Origin: Oscillospiraceae bacterium
GTDB lineage: Bacteria; Bacillota; Clostridia; Oscillospirales; Oscillospiraceae
Direction of reading: 5' to 3'
DNA length: 41,363 bases
Assembly: GCA_016292255.1 (NCBI GenBank)
Contig: JAEEZZ010000068.1
Location: forward strand, 1-41,363
The notes beneath the pieces were generated by a model that saw nothing but the letters and a program-made list of their open reading frames with translations, was not told the origin of the DNA and ran no database searches. The position numbers were made by a program, and so were the translations under genes. This document shows positions 18,401-24,344 of the stretch, in pieces. How positions within the stretch are numbered: position 1 is the stretch's first letter; each line of letters starts with the position of its first letter.

Positions 18401-18676
18401 GTTTCTGGAAACGTGATCCATGGAATAGCCCGCGTCGATGGGAGCGGGATCCTCCAGGAAGATGGACACACGAACGATCTCATCCGCGGCATAGGGTTCC
18501 TGCTCCGCGGAGCCGTCTGCTTCCTCAGCAGGCGCAGAAAAAATGCTCTGACTGTCTTCCCCTCCGTTCTGCACTGCGCCGGGGTCAGCGTAGGCCGCCG
18601 GGACAAGCAGGGTGCCGAGGATCGTCAGAACCAGAAACAGGGATAAGAGCTTGCGAACGGTTCTTGCGTTTTGCAT
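12494..18676 (-). CDS. Secreted S8 (subtilisin-like) peptidase with InlB-like repeats and SLH anchor
   Basis: A 2060-residue surface protease. Residues 1-31 are a signal peptide, and about 66-163 resemble an I9 propeptide. The catalytic domain (179-703) has Asp205 in IAIIDTGID, His281 in EHGSHVAGIA, Asn394 in SAGN and Ser649 in MSGTSMAAPHISG, so the triad is complete. A PA-like insert spans about 453-573 and an Fn3-like region about 743-873. Two InlB-type repeats (about 1233 and 1618) each precede a similar roughly 180-residue module. Between them lies a Cys/His-rich segment (1494-1617). Three SLH motifs (1885-2060, each with TRAQ/TRSQ/NRAQ-VVTFLWR) should bind the cell wall. ATG 18676 has AAAGGAG. 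The likely role is degradation of host or dietary protein, and the substrate cannot be told. Confidence 0.93.
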   Translation of the reverse strand: MQNARTVRKLLSLFLVLTILGTLLVPAAYADPGAVQNGGEDSQSIFSAPAEEADGSAEQEPYAADEIVRVSIFLEDPAPIDAGYSMDHVSRNASLVAYRDQLKSKQNDVQARIENAIGAKLDVKMNLTLLANAISVELPYGELDLVRQVPGVKSVELERCFQNDEPVKEEPAQPNTANTATYMVGASEVWAEGYTGAGTRIAIIDTGIDTTHQSFDADAFEHAIQETGKDVDLFTQADLNAIKSQLNASSAVYVSSKIPFGYNYVDYNTTINHLNDTQSEHGSHVAGIAAANRFIKSGSDYVDAADAVGALGMAPDAQIFVMKVFGSGYGPFDSTYVGAIEDALVLDCDVVNMSLGSASQGFSYSDASSYQNTWNKIADMNANTKMVVSISAGNSFSFTEFLQDANGDNYDLYIEDVHMHTGGDPGSYLNSLCVASADNTHVRGTPMIFNDSQKVFYTETGNSGGKMTDVAGSYDYVYIDAVGNASDYSTVNAQLSLAGKIVLVNRGEISFVDKGNNAISYNPKGLVVANDISGTVNMSLTDYTGSFPMVAITLADALTIKENSEAHTAGSITYYTGTVQVTDHAESTQISANAEMSDFSSWGAPGALTMKPEITAPGGSIYSVWGTNKAKSGAIEGGSDQYELMSGTSMAAPHISGLTGTLGQYLRENNISIPGKTTRQIVQSLLMSTAVPMHIGSEDGPYYSILQQGAGLANVRQAVHASSFIFMNEDANVSYADGKVKAEIGDKPARFGSYTWSFNLYNTASQAQTYALSTDLFTQGRYVGEDGYAHMAQSTTLLDWPVSYSTGSTVTVPAGGSQTVTVTITIPADMSEFDALYPRGAYVEGFTYVESQTTTTDGAKLDVRHSIPILGFYGSWTDPNMFDHSSYVDVNVNGDPRTGYAGDGSTNYITYSRGSSSTTKYVTGNPYFTETPFPADRLAMRTTDTVKQIRYLLVRPAGTTGIGVSRINEQGQVTGVLDSTVDNTNVQGMYYAQSSGAWQNNYSKTKSVNKTFASYGAQEGDRIRFGYYAIPEYNAMQVNEDLNAVTAGVLTSSGFARVLQNNVLGKGALVGYDFYMDNTAPVILSAIRNGTQVVVTVKDENWIAKLALLNGSTTVQQLIPEQSVRGQTVTYSFDISGISNPANLKVFAGDYAENEATAQPEELSYTITASVNNPAWGSVAVYGSSILAEPIEGYYVESAQVLSGTAELVINGNTISVNPSSDCSIQVNFAPRPQITVHFVANGEDEGSVTGYLNDSIQLPGTIQNTNFTEDYSFIGWYGATLLETEQTPDYYLPREQYTLTENTTLYAMFRRFEGNDGELFRLVTETPDEIEGRYVISSGKTSDSYILPTIPKGEQYKNHKYETKISTAGATITDGSVMTDVPLTNIFIFEHSDTAAAYTIKSASMDGVYVNDASSGLNAVDTVSSNAKWTVTKDTDSYEGKFLVSSLIYSTYALCYTSSNYWDTSSSTNYWGVFLWKGEPTGTPYYTTNPVAANHTHELEHHEAVPPTCGAHGNTEYWRCTICGKYFSDAQGQNQISLADTVVPATGEHNYEGASCTSNNDGTHDHVCNVCGQTATENCSYEDVVTPPTQTSQGYTTHTCVHCGYSFIDSYVPALGNTFTVTFSVFGNTTVIAPMESNTGTGITLPTAQAPEGYKFLGWVTGTYNNVTVRPTGILNGNYVAPENITLYALFSRVEGGNGEVVYTLQTEAPADWSGRWMITRGKTNTCTVLTGIAGGSYESGNSGGATAFISSGMTLEDDAISGASELYVFDVQSKNGNYAIQNAEKQSYLAEQTLALQAVSSYDAATCDWSFTMQQNGEVNIKNVNATSYPYIGYGSFFMCTASTGIGLSLWAETPSGTVYYTTEGEGGEPTLPCDGGEGCPGKIFTDMPAKGHWAHDAIDWAIVKHVTAGTTETTFSPAQICTRAQTVTFLWRAAGSPEPESMENPFTDVEPGSYYEKAVLWAVGMGITAGTGENRFSPYATCTRSQVVTFLWRLAGSPEPETSVSPFRDLDMDAYFAPAVLWAWENGITAGTTTDRFSPDTVCNRAQVVTFLYRMMN

Positions 18677-18716
18677 GGATATGGCTCCTTTATCGATTTT
18701 GCCATTCGGCTGTTCT

Positions 18717-18745
18717 ATTAAACCATTTTTTTCGGAAAAAAGCAA
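18717..18745 (-). promoter_or_regulatory. Promoter of the S8 peptidase gene
   Basis: On the minus strand -35 TTGCTT (18745-18740), 17-bp spacer and -10 TTTAAT (18722-18717), 41 bp before the start codon. Confidence 0.65.
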
Positions 18746-18785
18746 CAGCTTTTGCAAGCTTTTTTGAAGAATATGTGAAGAACAG

Positions 18786-18813
18786 CATCCCCGCGGCTCC
18801 GGCCGCGGGGATG
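18786..18813 (-). terminator. Terminator hairpin after recR
   Basis: A perfect 12-bp GC-rich stem (CATCCCCGCGGC and complement, 4-base loop) lies 14 bp past the recR stop. The T-rich tail on the minus strand is weak (CTGTTCTTC), so efficiency is uncertain. Confidence 0.6.
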
Positions 18814-18826
18814 CGCTTGCACAGAT

Positions 18827-19429
18827 TCAGATCTCTCTGCGGCCCTCCAGGGCCCGCAGCAGGGTGACCTCGTCGGCGTATTCCAGCTGACTGCCCACGG
18901 GGATGCCGTAGGCCAGCCGGGTGACCTTGACCTCCATGGGGCGCAGCAGGCGGGAAAGGTACATTGCCGTAGCCTCCCCCTCGGTGTCGGGGTTGGTGGC
19001 CATAATGACCTCCCGGACGCCGCCCTGGGCGACCCGGGCCAGCAGCTCACGGATCCGGATGTCATCCGGCCCCACGTGGTTCAGCGGGGAGATCACCCCG
19101 TGGAGCACGTGGTACACGCCCTCGTATTCCCGGGCCCGCTCCATGGCGATCACGTCCCGGGGCTCCGCCACCACGCAGATCACGCCCTTGTCGCGCCGCT
19201 CGTCGGAGCAGATGGCGCAGCGCTCAGCGTCGGTGAGATTCTGGCAGATGGGGCAGGTATGCACCGTCTGCTTGGCCTCCACAATGGCGCGGGCAAAGTC
19301 CGCCGCTTCTTCATCGGGAAGGCTCAGCACGTAAAAGGCCAGCCGCTGGGCGGTCTTTCCGCCGATCCCGGGCAGCTTGGCAAACGCCTCCGTCAACCGC
19401 TCCAGGGGAGCGGGAAAATAGCGCTGCAT
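18827..19429 (-). CDS. recR: Recombination mediator protein
   Basis: A 200-residue RecR, which works with RecO (and RecF) to load RecA on single-stranded gaps. The order is: an HhH segment ([18 protein letters not shown]), a four-Cys zinc finger ([16 protein letters not shown]), and a Toprim domain ([15 protein letters not shown] to [19 protein letters not shown]). It ends with the family's [22 protein letters not shown]. The ATG shares one base with the ybaB stop (TGATG), which indicates coupled translation. The dnaX-ybaB-recR order is a classic conserved cluster. Confidence 0.97.
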   Translation of the reverse strand: MQRYFPAPLERLTEAFAKLPGIGGKTAQRLAFYVLSLPDEEAADFARAIVEAKQTVHTCPICQNLTDAERCAICSDERRDKGVICVVAEPRDVIAMERAREYEGVYHVLHGVISPLNHVGPDDIRIRELLARVAQGGVREVIMATNPDTEGEATAMYLSRLLRPMEVKVTRLAYGIPVGSQLEYADEVTLLRALEGRREI

Positions 19430-19785
19430 CAGAACAGTCCGCCCAGGCTGCCCAGATTCAAGGAACCGGTGAGCTTGCTCATATTGGCGTTGGCTTCCTC
19501 CTCCGCCTTGCGCATTGCCTCGTTGACCGCGGCCACCACCAGATCCTGGAGCATTTCCACGTCCTCGGGATCCACGGCCTCGGGGTTGATCTCCATGGAC
19601 AGGACGGTATGCTTGCCGTTGACCACAGCCTTGACCATGCCGCCGCCCACGGTGGCCTCATAGGTCTGGTTCTCCATTTCCTCCTGCATCCGCAGCATAT
19701 CCTGCTGCATCTTCTGGGCCTGCTTGATCATGTTCGCGTTGATGCCGCCGCCCATAGGGCCGCCGCGAAATCCGCCTTTTGCCAT
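19429..19785 (-). CDS. ybaB: YbaB/EbfC nucleoid-associated protein
   Basis: A 118-residue small DNA-binding protein of the YbaB/EbfC family. The core [23 protein letters not shown] helix, [45 protein letters not shown] (here named by its ends only as a fold landmark) and a Gly-rich tail are typical. The Gly-rich start ([14 protein letters not shown]) is common in Clostridia. It sits between dnaX and recR, consistent with a role linked to replication or recombination, though its precise function is not settled. Confidence 0.95.
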   Translation of the reverse strand: MAKGGFRGGPMGGGINANMIKQAQKMQQDMLRMQEEMENQTYEATVGGGMVKAVVNGKHTVLSMEINPEAVDPEDVEMLQDLVVAAVNEAMRKAEEEANANMSKLTGSLNLGSLGGLF

Positions 19786-19835
19786 TTTTGTATCCTCCTT
19801 ATTCTGATGGAATCGTTTTTCCGTTTTTCGTTATG

Positions 19836-21428
19836 CTAATCCGTCACGCGTACCACGCCCGGATGCTCCTTGCCGAAGGCGACAAGCTTATTCAGCGGAT
19901 CGTTCTCTCCCCGCTTCTCGCCCCGCAGCACCACCCGGACACGGATCGGCCGGTGGAGCAGAACTCCTGCGCGCTGGGCCACGTGTTCCCGCACGTCATC
20001 CTGATCTACGATGCTCTTCACCATCTCCCCGGCGGCGATCAGCTCCAGCAGATCGCCGTGGAGGGCGGGAACCAGCAGATTGGCTTCATTTGTGTTGAAA
20101 TAGCCGCCCAGAGAGGGCCGCCACTTCCGCACCGCGTCCGCCAGATCCGCCCAGAACGACACGGGCAGGGGCTGATCGGGCTCCGGCTCCGGCTGAGTGT
20201 CCGGCTGGGGCGCGGCAGGGGCTGCCTGTTCCCCAGGCTCCGGCTCCGGGGTCGGCCTCGGCTGGGGGGCCGGGAGCACGCCGGATTCCAGCACGGTCTC
20301 CAGGTGGGAGAGCCTGGCGTTCAGGGCCTGGACGTCGGCGTCCAGCGTAGGCTCGCACATCTGCAGCAGGCAGAGCTCCACGTCGATCCGCCGGTTGGCG
20401 CTTTTGTTGAAGCCGGAGGCGGTGTCCTGCAGCAGCCGGGTGTGCCGCAGCAGCTCCCCGGCGGAGAAGCGGGGCAGCAGGGCCCGCAGCTCGGCGTCGG
20501 TGCAGACGCCGGTCAGCATGGAAGCGCCGGTCTGAGGTGCGGTTTTGAGCAGCAGCAGATCCCGGCAGAGGCTGACCAGCTCGTCCACCAGGGCGGCAAG
20601 ATCCTTCCCCTCCGCGTACTGCCTCGTGAGCAGGCTGAGCACCCGGCCGGTATCCCGATCCGCAGCGGCGCTGAGCAGCTCTCCGGCCGCCTTTGCCCCT
20701 GCGATGCCCAGGGTGTTGTAGACCGTCTCCGGGGTGATCTGCCCCGATGAAGCGGCAGCGCACTGATCCAGCAGGGAGAGGCCGTCCCGCAGGGCGCCGT
20801 CGGCCAGACGGCCCAGGAGCATCGCAGCCTCCTCCGTGACGTCCAGACCCTCCTCATAGGCCACGTAGTGGATCCGGGCGGCCACGTCCGCCGGGTCGAT
20901 CCGCCGGAAGGAGAAGCGCTGACAGCGGGAGAGGATCGTGGCGGGAACCTTGTGCAGCTCGGTGGTGGCGAGAATGAACATCAGGTGGGGGGGCGGCTCC
21001 TCGATGATCTTCAACAGGGCGTTGAAGGCCGACATGGAGAGCATATGGACCTCGTCGATGATGTAGACCCGCTTTTTGACCTGGGTGGGCGCGTAAACAG
21101 CGTCCTCCCGCAGGGTGCGGACGTTGTCCACGCCGTTGTTGGAGGCGGCGTCGATCTCCAGCACGTCCATGCAGGCGCCGCTGTCGATGCTCTGGCAGGC
21201 GGCGCAGCAGTTGCAGGGATTGCCGTCCACGGGATGCAGGCAGTTGACCGCCTTGGCCAGGATCTTGGAGCAGGTGGTCTTGCCGGTGCCCCGGGAGCCG
21301 GTGAACAGATAGGCATGGCTGAGCTTGCCCGTGACCACCTGGGTGCGGAGGATCTGGGTGATACTCCCCTGCCCCACCACGTCGTCGAAGGTCTGGGGAC
21401 GATATTTTCGGTATAGGGCCTGGTACAC
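19836..21428 (-). CDS. dnaX: DNA polymerase III subunit gamma/tau
   Basis: A 530-residue clamp-loader subunit. The AAA+ domain shows Walker A GSRGTGKTT (44-52), the zinc-binding Cys cluster (C63 to C78), Walker B VYIIDEVHMLS and the sensor TTELHKVPATILSRCQRF. A proline/glutamate-rich linker (PAPQPRPTPEPEPGEQ) precedes a C-terminal tau-like domain. I chose GTG 21428, giving MYQALYRKYRPQTFDDVV, which matches where relatives begin; GGGGAGG is upstream. A GTG four codons earlier lies inside the Shine-Dalgarno and is less likely. No slippery run for a programmed gamma frameshift was noticed. The 5' side borders an unusual hairpin array. Confidence 0.95.
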   Translation of the reverse strand: MYQALYRKYRPQTFDDVVGQGSITQILRTQVVTGKLSHAYLFTGSRGTGKTTCSKILAKAVNCLHPVDGNPCNCCAACQSIDSGACMDVLEIDAASNNGVDNVRTLREDAVYAPTQVKKRVYIIDEVHMLSMSAFNALLKIIEEPPPHLMFILATTELHKVPATILSRCQRFSFRRIDPADVAARIHYVAYEEGLDVTEEAAMLLGRLADGALRDGLSLLDQCAAASSGQITPETVYNTLGIAGAKAAGELLSAAADRDTGRVLSLLTRQYAEGKDLAALVDELVSLCRDLLLLKTAPQTGASMLTGVCTDAELRALLPRFSAGELLRHTRLLQDTASGFNKSANRRIDVELCLLQMCEPTLDADVQALNARLSHLETVLESGVLPAPQPRPTPEPEPGEQAAPAAPQPDTQPEPEPDQPLPVSFWADLADAVRKWRPSLGGYFNTNEANLLVPALHGDLLELIAAGEMVKSIVDQDDVREHVAQRAGVLLHRPIRVRVVLRGEKRGENDPLNKLVAFGKEHPGVVRVTD

Positions 21429-21462
21429 GGATTTGTTCACCTCCCCGGATCTTGAGTTTTGA

Positions 21463-21755
21463 TTGCGGCAAGCGCCGCAAGTTAAGATTGCCCGGGCGGG
21501 CAAGTTATGATTTGCCTGCGGCAAAGTTATGATTGCCCTGCGGCAAAGTTATGATTGCCCTGCGGCAAAGTTATGATTGCCCTGCGGCAAAGTTATGATT
21601 GCCCTGCGGGCAAGCTGCGGTATGCCTTCGGCATGAATTTAAAATCCATTTTTCAGATTGAAAATCTGAAAAATACCGAAACGCGCGCAGCGCTCTTAAC
21701 TTGTGCGAAGCACAATCATAACTTGCGAAGCAATCATAACTTTCGCGCAGCGAAA
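21463..21755. repeat. Array of about 13 mini-hairpins, partly a 22-bp tandem repeat
   Basis: A chain of short perfect stem-loops separated by AGTTATGA (left half) or its complement TCATAACT (right half). Stems include TTGCGGC/GCCGCAA (21463-21480), TTGCCC/GGGCAA (21488-21503), TTTGCC/GGCAAA (21511-21525) and TTGCC/GGCAA (three copies, 21533-21590). The rest are TTGCCC/GGGCAA (21599-21613), ATGCC/GGCAT (21622-21634), a 12-bp AT-rich stem (21648-21674), GCGC/GCGC (21683-21693), TTGTGC/GCACAA (21701-21715), TTGC/GCAA (21723-21733) and TTTCGC/GCGAAA (21741-21755). Copies 3-7 form a 22-bp tandem repeat. Stem sequences change but stay complementary. The array lies between the SRP RNA terminator and dnaX. 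Confidence 0.8.
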
Positions 21756-21764
21756 TTTTAACTC

Positions 21765-21789
21765 CCGCCTGTCCCCCAGGGACAGGCGG
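21765..21789 (-). terminator. Terminator of the SRP RNA gene
   Basis: An 11-bp stem CCGCCTGTCCC with its complement (3-base loop) directly follows the 3' end of the SRP RNA on the minus strand. Downstream is GAGTTAAAATTT, a modest T-tract. Confidence 0.65.
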
Positions 21790-21790
21790 A

Positions 21791-22085
21791 CCGGCCCATG
21801 ACAAGATCGCACACCTACATTTGAACTTGCGTTATACCCGTTTCCCGGACAGCCAGCTCAGGAACGGCTGACTCACGGCACACGGAACTTGCCGCTTAAT
21901 GCTGCTCGGTTCCCCGCCTGACATGGTTCACGGGGTTCCGTTGCGTGAGACCGATCCCTCAACACCGCTTATACGGACAGCAGCACAACGCAAGCCCGGG
22001 TGTAGGGATTCACTCCTGCTGTAGCGGATTGCAGGTTACAGGGCACCGCTATCTCCCCGGCTAGTGCGACCTTGTCATGGGCCGG
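21791..22085 (-). ncRNA. ffs: Signal recognition particle RNA, large form with Alu domain
   Basis: On the minus strand the Ffh-binding domain IV is clear: GTGAACCATGTCAGG, then CGG-GGAA-CCG and AGCAGCATTAAG, i.e. the CAGG/AGCAG asymmetric loop capped by a GGAA tetraloop. The two ends pair over a long stretch (CCGGCCCATGACAAGG at the 5' side, CTTGTCATGGGCCGG at the 3' side). This gives the long rod with an Alu-like 5' domain seen in Bacillus and Clostridia, not the short E. coli 4.5S form. It guides secretory and membrane proteins with Ffh. The exact 5' end lies between 22085 and the predicted start near 22104. Confidence 0.93.
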
Positions 22086-22110
22086 TAAGCGCACGACAAG
22101 TCTATATTCT

Positions 22111-22139
22111 ATTGTACACGATTTTGCGAGCTTTTGCAA
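22111..22139 (-). promoter_or_regulatory. Promoter of the SRP RNA gene
   Basis: On the minus strand -35 TTGCAA (22139-22134), 17-bp spacer and -10 TACAAT (22116-22111). Predicted start near 22104. Confidence 0.7.
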
Positions 22140-22159
22140 GTGTTAATCTTGCCTGTTCC

Positions 22160-22190
22160 GTAGGGGCCGATGCCCACATCGGCCCTCCCG
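22160..22190. repeat. Dispersed palindrome (GTAGGGGCCGATG type) after acpP
   Basis: GGGCCGATG (22164-22172) and CATCGGCCC (22177-22185) form a 9-bp stem preceded by GTAGG. It abuts the acpP stop codon on the minus strand. It is one of several related GTAGGG...hairpin elements in the window and may also end acpP transcription. Confidence 0.6.
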
Positions 22191-22191
22191 A

Positions 22192-22410
22192 TCAATCCAG
22201 CTTAGACTCGATAAAGTCGGCCAGCTCGCCCAGCGTGGCCACCTTTTCCTCCAGCTCCAGATCCACGCCCAGCTCGGATTCCAGATCCATCAGCATCTCG
22301 ACGGTATCCAGAGAATCCAGGTGCAGGCTCTCAAAGGTGGTGTCCCGGTCGAGCTCCTCGGCGGGAACGTCCAGCTCCTTGGACAAATATGCGATCAGCT
22401 TTTCCAGCAT
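22192..22410 (-). CDS. acpP: Acyl carrier protein
   Basis: A 72-residue acidic four-helix carrier protein. The phosphopantetheine attachment site is Ser33 in LHLDSLDTVEMLM, the usual DSL motif. It shuttles acyl chains in fatty acid synthesis. ATG 22410 has GGAGG 7 bp upstream. The gene has its own promoter and is not beside other fab genes here, so it could instead be a specialised carrier. The acidic composition and size fit the housekeeping type. The Sfp-type transferase in this window could modify it. Confidence 0.9.
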   Translation of the reverse strand: MLEKLIAYLSKELDVPAEELDRDTTFESLHLDSLDTVEMLMDLESELGVDLELEEKVATLGELADFIESKLD

Positions 22411-22474
22411 TTGTGTTCCTCCATATCGATACGATCAGTACGAGCGCAGGCAGCGCTCCGTTTTTCTATCATGT

Positions 22475-22502
22475 ATCATACAGATTTTTTTCGCTTTGTC
22501 AA
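22475..22502 (-). promoter_or_regulatory. Promoter of acpP, with a leader hairpin
   Basis: On the minus strand -35 TTGACA (22502-22497), 16-bp spacer and -10 TATGAT (22480-22475). A GAGCGC/GCGCTC hairpin (22442-22458) lies in the leader before the ribosome binding site. Confidence 0.7.
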
Positions 22503-22517
22503 GAATTATTTTGCGGG

Positions 22518-22560
22518 CAACAGGCACCGCCTGTTGGGACGAGCACTGCTCGCCCCTACG
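22518..22560. repeat. Two adjacent dispersed hairpins
   Basis: CAACAGGC/GCCTGTTG (22518-22536) is followed by GGGACGAGCA/TGCTCGCCCC (22536-22556) and TACGG. The second is the same family as the elements at 26793 and 31031. Together they fill the space between the 203-residue protein gene and the acpP promoter. Confidence 0.6.
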
Positions 22561-22590
22561 GACTATGTACTCTGCACCCCAAACCGTGCG

Positions 22591-23202
22591 CTATCCCGCC
22601 GCGTCGATGATCCGGTCGGCGATGGCATACAGAAAGGCCTGCAAAGCTTCTTCCTGCTCAGTGATATCCTGCTCGGAAAGGCCCGCGGTTTCAAAGGAAG
22701 CGCTGACCGTATAGTAGTAGTCTCCGCAGAGCAGCCAGAGCTTCATGTATCGCTCCCGGGGATCCTCCGGGAAGGTTTCCAGCTTGATCCGCCGATCCCG
22801 GTATGTGCCCCCGTAGAGCTGAAAGCCCTCCGGCCGGAGCCAGCCGGTAATTTCCTCCGGGCGCAGGCCGTCCGCCTCCGCATCCGTCCAGGAAATGCAG
22901 TAGCCCTCCGGCTCGGCGTCGCGGGTGGTTTTATCCAGCATGATCTCAAAGGACTGCTGACCGCTGATCCGGTCGGAGGCGTCCACCACCACGAGCCCCT
23001 TCGTGGGTTCATGGGCGGCAAGCTCGGCTTGCAGCTCCGAGATCGACGTGGCGGGCTTGCTATAGGCGGGATAGACCGGCTCGTTCCGATGGATCCAGAC
23101 ACCCGTGAGGAAGTATTTCAAAACCACCAGCAAGCCCACGCCAACAATGGCAAGGATCGCCACCCGATCCACGTCCCGGAGCCGGTTCCAGTACTTTTTC
23201 AT
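22591..23202 (-). CDS. Membrane-anchored protein of unknown function
   Basis: I do not recognise this 203-residue protein. A short basic N-terminus (MKKYWNRLRDVDR) is followed by one membrane segment (about 16-34). A soluble domain of about 165 residues then follows, probably outside the cell, rich in charged and aromatic residues, with no obvious catalytic motif and two Cys. It begins 13 bp after rpoD and has only a weak GAGG upstream, so it is probably read from the dnaG-rpoD transcript. The context does not show its job. The start could be a little further inside, but the anchor argues for this one. Confidence 0.7.
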   Translation of the reverse strand: MKKYWNRLRDVDRVAILAIVGVGLLVVLKYFLTGVWIHRNEPVYPAYSKPATSISELQAELAAHEPTKGLVVVDASDRISGQQSFEIMLDKTTRDAEPEGYCISWTDAEADGLRPEEITGWLRPEGFQLYGGTYRDRRIKLETFPEDPRERYMKLWLLCGDYYYTVSASFETAGLSEQDITEQEEALQAFLYAIADRIIDAAG

Positions 23203-23215
23203 AAAAATGGATGCC

Positions 23216-24343
23216 TCAGCTCAGGAAGTCCTTCAAAATCTTGGAGCGGGAGGGATGGCGCAGCTTGCGCAGGGCCTTGGCCTCAATCTGGCGGACCCGC
23301 TCCCGGGTGACGTCAAACTGACGGCCCACCTCCTCCAGGGTATGGGCGCGGCCGTCCTCCAGGCCGAAGCGCAGCCGAAGCACCTTGCACTCTCTGGGAC
23401 TCAGAGTATCCATGACCTCCGCTAACTGCTGGCGCAGCATATTGTAGGAGGCGGACTCGGCGGGCTCCTTGACGTCGCTGTCCGGGATGAAATCCCCCAG
23501 ATGGCTGTCGTCCTCCTCGCCCACCGGCGTTTCCAGGGAAACGGGATCCTGGGCGATCTTCATGACCTCCGCGATCTTGTCCTCGGAGATGCCCAGGTAC
23601 TGGCTGATCTCGGCCAGGGTGGGCTCGCGGCCCAGCTCCTGCACCAGAGCCCGGGAGGTGCGGGAGACCCGGTTGATGGTCTCCACCATGTGGACGGGGA
23701 TACGGATGGTCCTGGCCTGATCCGCCACAGCCCGGGTGATGGACTGTCGGATCCACCAGGTGGCGTAGGTGGAGAACTTGTAGCCCTTGGTATGGTCGAA
23801 CTTCTCCACAGCCTTCAAAAGGCCCATGTTGCCCTCCTGCACCAGATCCAGAAGCTGCATTCCCCGGCCCAGGTAATGCTTGGCCACGGAGACCACCAGG
23901 CGGAGGTTCGCCTCCACCATGCGCTTTTTGGCGTTTTCATCCCCCTCGGAGACCCGCTTGGCCAGCTCTGTCTCCTCCTCCGCAGAGAGCAGGGGGATCT
24001 TGCCGATCTCCTTGAGGTACATACGGACAGGATCGGTGGTGGCAGTCTCCTCCGAAAAGGTCTCCGGCTCGTCCAGCTCCGCCGGGAGCTGTTCATCCAG
24101 ATCCATCAGCTCGGAATCGGTGGGAAGCAGATCGTCCGCCGCCTCCAGGATCTCTGCCACGTCGGATACGTCGATCTCGATGCCCGCCTTCTCCAGGGCG
24201 TCATAGATCTGCTCGGTCTGCTTGTCGTCGGCGTCGATTGCGTCCAGGGTCTGCAGGAGCTGCTTGGAGGTGATCTTTCCTTCCTTTTTTCCGGTCTCGA
24301 TCAGCGCTCTGAGCTTTTGCTGGAGTAATTCGTTCTGTTCCAT
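23216..24343 (-). CDS. rpoD: Primary sigma factor (sigma-70/SigA)
   Basis: A 375-residue housekeeping sigma factor. Region 1.1-like acidic N-terminus; region 1.2 [17 protein letters not shown]; regions 2.1-2.4 with the -10 recognition helix [19 protein letters not shown]; region 3 with [13 protein letters not shown]; region 4.2 [21 protein letters not shown] for the -35 box. The promoters in this window with TTGACx/TATAAT boxes 17 bp apart fit this sigma. I chose ATG 24343, with GGAGGG upstream and 1 bp after dnaG; the longer open frame would run into dnaG. dnaG-rpoD is the core of the macromolecular synthesis operon; rpsU is not present beside it. Confidence 0.97.
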   Translation of the reverse strand: MEQNELLQQKLRALIETGKKEGKITSKQLLQTLDAIDADDKQTEQIYDALEKAGIEIDVSDVAEILEAADDLLPTDSELMDLDEQLPAELDEPETFSEETATTDPVRMYLKEIGKIPLLSAEEETELAKRVSEGDENAKKRMVEANLRLVVSVAKHYLGRGMQLLDLVQEGNMGLLKAVEKFDHTKGYKFSTYATWWIRQSITRAVADQARTIRIPVHMVETINRVSRTSRALVQELGREPTLAEISQYLGISEDKIAEVMKIAQDPVSLETPVGEEDDSHLGDFIPDSDVKEPAESASYNMLRQQLAEVMDTLSPRECKVLRLRFGLEDGRAHTLEEVGRQFDVTRERVRQIEAKALRKLRHPSRSKILKDFLS

Positions 24344-24344
24344 C

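Noticed and set aside
12491-18646. A plus-strand frame open for 2051 codons opposite the S8 peptidase gene
   Set aside because: It is an antisense shadow of a GC-rich coding sequence, with no ribosome binding site and low-complexity His/Gly/Val-rich translation.
19836-21428. Programmed frameshift in dnaX giving a gamma form
   Set aside because: No A- or T-run slippery heptamer with a downstream structure was noticed in the expected region.
21429-21524. A dnaX start further upstream (frame open to 21524)
   Set aside because: The extra codons run through hairpin repeat sequence, and relatives begin at the YQALYRKYRP segment next to the GGAGG site.
21500-21613. Tandem 22-bp repeats as a CRISPR array
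   Set aside because: There are no variable spacers of 30 bases or so; the units are contiguous and each is a tiny hairpin.
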